IMG/VR virus record: IMGVR_UViG_3300020448_000043 | Location: 1 to 22,561 of that record | From: a virus | Length of the DNA: 22,561 bases | Strand: one strand, 5' to 3' | Shown: positions 21,701-22,561 of the stretch, piece by piece | How the letters are laid out: every line of letters starts with the position of its first letter | Position numbering within the stretch: position 1 is the stretch's first letter | Program-made: the position numbers and the translations under genes | Notes under the pieces: model-generated | The model's database searches: none | Told to the model about the DNA's origin: nothing | The model's input: the letters and a program-made list of their open reading frames with translations, nothing else

Positions 21701-22561
21701 CACCACTATTCGAATAACTTCCAGTTATCCTTGGAACTCTGAAAACATGGATACCAACATCTACACCAGCAACATTACCTTTATAATCAATAACGGAACT
21801 GGATATTTGATTGATAGAATATACGGCATCACCACCGAAACCACCAGATGCAGAACCATTTAATTGAGTAACTAAATTGTCTCTAAATGCTTCTAATGAT
21901 TTTATACTAGAATTGACTTCTACAGTAAAGGATGTTCCGTTATTATGTGTTCCACCAGTTCCCAATGTATTATATTCTTCATTGGTTGAGAGAAATCTTA
22001 CTGTCAGTGCAGTATTATGAAAACCGCTCAAGGTTGGAGGGATTGTAATATTATCATCTGATGTATTCGTAGTACTTCCGTTTATTCCAGTTGCAGTAGA
22101 TTGTCCTGCTTTCGCTGGAGGAATCATATCGACTAATTCACCAGTCTGTTGAGTTGTAATTATAACACTTCTTGTTCCAGCAAAAGCTGTCTGACTTTGG
22201 TTCTCAGTAACACTTAATGAACCACCAGTTGTTGAATCAATATTGACATCCCCTGATGCAAAATTTTCTAAAACTTCAGCTGGGAAACCAACACCTTTCG
22301 CACCAGAATATTTTCTTAGATTGATAGAAAAAGTATCTCCAATTTGAAGTTCAGTAACATTATTTGCGTTATCTAAGTCAAGAGAAAGAGTACCAACGGC
22401 AGTTTGTGGTGGAGAAATGTTAGATGGAAAGAATGAATCAGTCATTCTTGTACTAACCCAAAAATGATGCAAATTCCCAGAAGAGTTTACTTCTTCTTTA
22501 TATTGTTGAAGAGCTGCATCAATATTTCCTTGACTCTTATCTGAATTTTCTGGAAATAATG
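18792..22561 (-). CDS. Very large virion structural protein (5' end cut by window edge)
   Basis: The frame is open to the right edge, giving 1255 complete visible codons; the first visible residues are LFPENSDKSQGNIDAALQQYKEEVNSSG. An internal TTG at 22472 and ATG at 22445 have no ribosome site, so the true start lies beyond the window. The N-terminal two thirds are Ser/Thr/Gly-rich beta-type sequence. The C-terminal part is more globular, with AFSYPMSYLLTTTNHGLFLML, YAWFVVQRHVD, FRRFIVREKDILKPWNRHVF, ERDSHAVLNVLEQLSLNEAGQLVIQFPNRLGSQRYFY and LDMIAFADGG. I associate this C-terminal style with large virion proteins of marine T4-like phages but cannot name it. Its position before the fibre genes and gp13 corresponds to the T4 gene 7-12 region, so a baseplate or tail role is inferred. 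Confidence 0.72.
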   Translation of the reverse strand, partial: LFPENSDKSQGNIDAALQQYKEEVNSSGNLHHFWVSTRMTDSFFPSNISPPQTAVGTLSLDLDNANNVTELQIGDTFSINLRKYSGAKGVGFPAEVLENFASGDVNIDSTTGGSLSVTENQSQTAFAGTRSVIITTQQTGELVDMIPPAKAGQSTATGINGSTTNTSDDNITIPPTLSGFHNTALTVRFLSTNEEYNTLGTGGTHNNGTSFTVEVNSSIKSLEAFRDNLVTQLNGSASGGFGGDAVYSINQISSSVIDYKGNVAGVDVGIHVFRVPRITGSYSNSGGTDGTTVNITGYPLAGNAKAEYTTGEGTVVNRVIANGNFRGLGANENLTETYATGYVHRVQLGGRSGAAFDGCNAGDKFTFDITGVPDEGSATPWSSPAKDLQVIWTAPSSFNIPQQMVMSMSSALKSDAYISKYMNVDVVGDAIILTYNTSSSAYMVRSLKRTATEGLGLFNIDSALWAATSAANSWETQPFGGETDTEAAVVGNYNLYSSFAGRTPPAYVVGTNPTIAKVFPAYASTDQNDQTAQYRTLGSMSDVLPDAIAVQDVPSLAAFGVTVKYTASTSIAYNPISISQQTQIEPIALADTSVKLSFPFARDLGTFANPINHNSSSVGVQYADQIVVDETTSVVDMTALDANGTQNGGQSDPLAAPLDTQDAGPFESSLASVMGGNTKYFSSYKQHIIGRANYGYEEDNGYTARGFVASGNRPGPQISFDSEKRGSHPNISNPGIEDNYRNFVYEVGSIPIISFENITDNSIGPIIFDTPSNAGGLSGPDGTEGYRIRFNVNRGEAIEDASPFIATRYLQGLDTGGAGSTSFEYLTVHIATEYQLKDDGTVTRPEGRDGVKVGELREPGFLGAIRPQYAGYMRTRIHNVNPYIQDTSLQDATFQQRRLGMVSTAGIVGYYDYPNSSITMSATDPTAKYNDRILGGLSTFYDGTVTVKPEFRYEERFMLGSSTELTADTPYNDGQLRMQQGWFKRTGKQQRDIAFSYPMSYLLTTTNHGLFLMLKDQASSFQDDDYAWFVVQRHVDATTGAPDVSSSTRPVHCVYQSSKPTVLFSDLSPFFTDKAIQDRTTSLFVQGLFDQYGTQLFDFEVSQMTNDEIKAFDIEEQSKFRRFIVREKDILKPWNRHVFAGLPERDSHAVLNVLEQLSLNEAGQLVIQFPNRLGSQRYFYTGAELDMIAFADGGAVGEGSIITSDRFSSTGTTDKRRLYKAGPSSASFGNGMRILYLAAGFGILNTDIDTTQLNS

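Overview
The window is a late, virion-morphogenesis segment of an AT-rich T4-like myovirus (tailed dsDNA phage). Every gene I accept reads on the minus strand, so transcription runs from high to low coordinates. No tRNA, CRISPR, IS element, integrase or bacterial chromosomal gene was seen. The AT-rich codon use, the tail-fibre vocabulary, a PF13759-type oxygenase and the small inserted beta domains fit the marine T4-like group (cyanophage or SAR11/Pelagibacter myophage-like). The host cannot be settled from this window, and no photosynthesis genes are present.

In transcription order the first block (22561 to 12565) holds adhesion and tail or baseplate genes: a very large structural protein cut by the right edge; a 140-aa fibre protein; an 898-aa repeat-built fibre protein with a cupredoxin-like domain; a 66-aa two-helix membrane protein; a 277-aa fibre-like protein; and three tandem paralogous fibre proteins (342, 152 and 164 aa), the longest ending in a SPRY-like domain. 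This block sits where T4 carries its gene 7-12 and wac region.

The second block (12523 to 922) keeps the T4 order almost exactly: gp13, gp14, gp15, gp16, [HAD nucleotidase], gp17, gp18, gp19, gp20, [2OG-Fe(II) oxygenase], gp67-like, gp68-like, gp21, then gp22, which runs off the left edge. Together these make the neck and tail completion (13, 14, 15), the packaging motor (16, 17), the contractile tail (18, 19), the portal (20), and the prohead core and protease (67, 68, 21, 22). Two enzymes, a HAD phosphatase and an oxygenase, are inserted in the cassette.

Six intergenic copies of the 9-mer TTATAAATA on the minus strand, matching the T4 late promoter core TATAAATA, head transcription units at the 898-aa fibre, gp13, gp18, gp19, gp20 and gp22. 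The gp13 copy is joined to an 8-bp inverted repeat around the ribosome binding site, placed so that only read-through transcripts could fold it. Other notable points are the complete type-1 copper ligand set in a fibre protein, small repeat domains inserted into gp13, gp14 and gp18, and a hyperacidic N-terminal extension of gp22.
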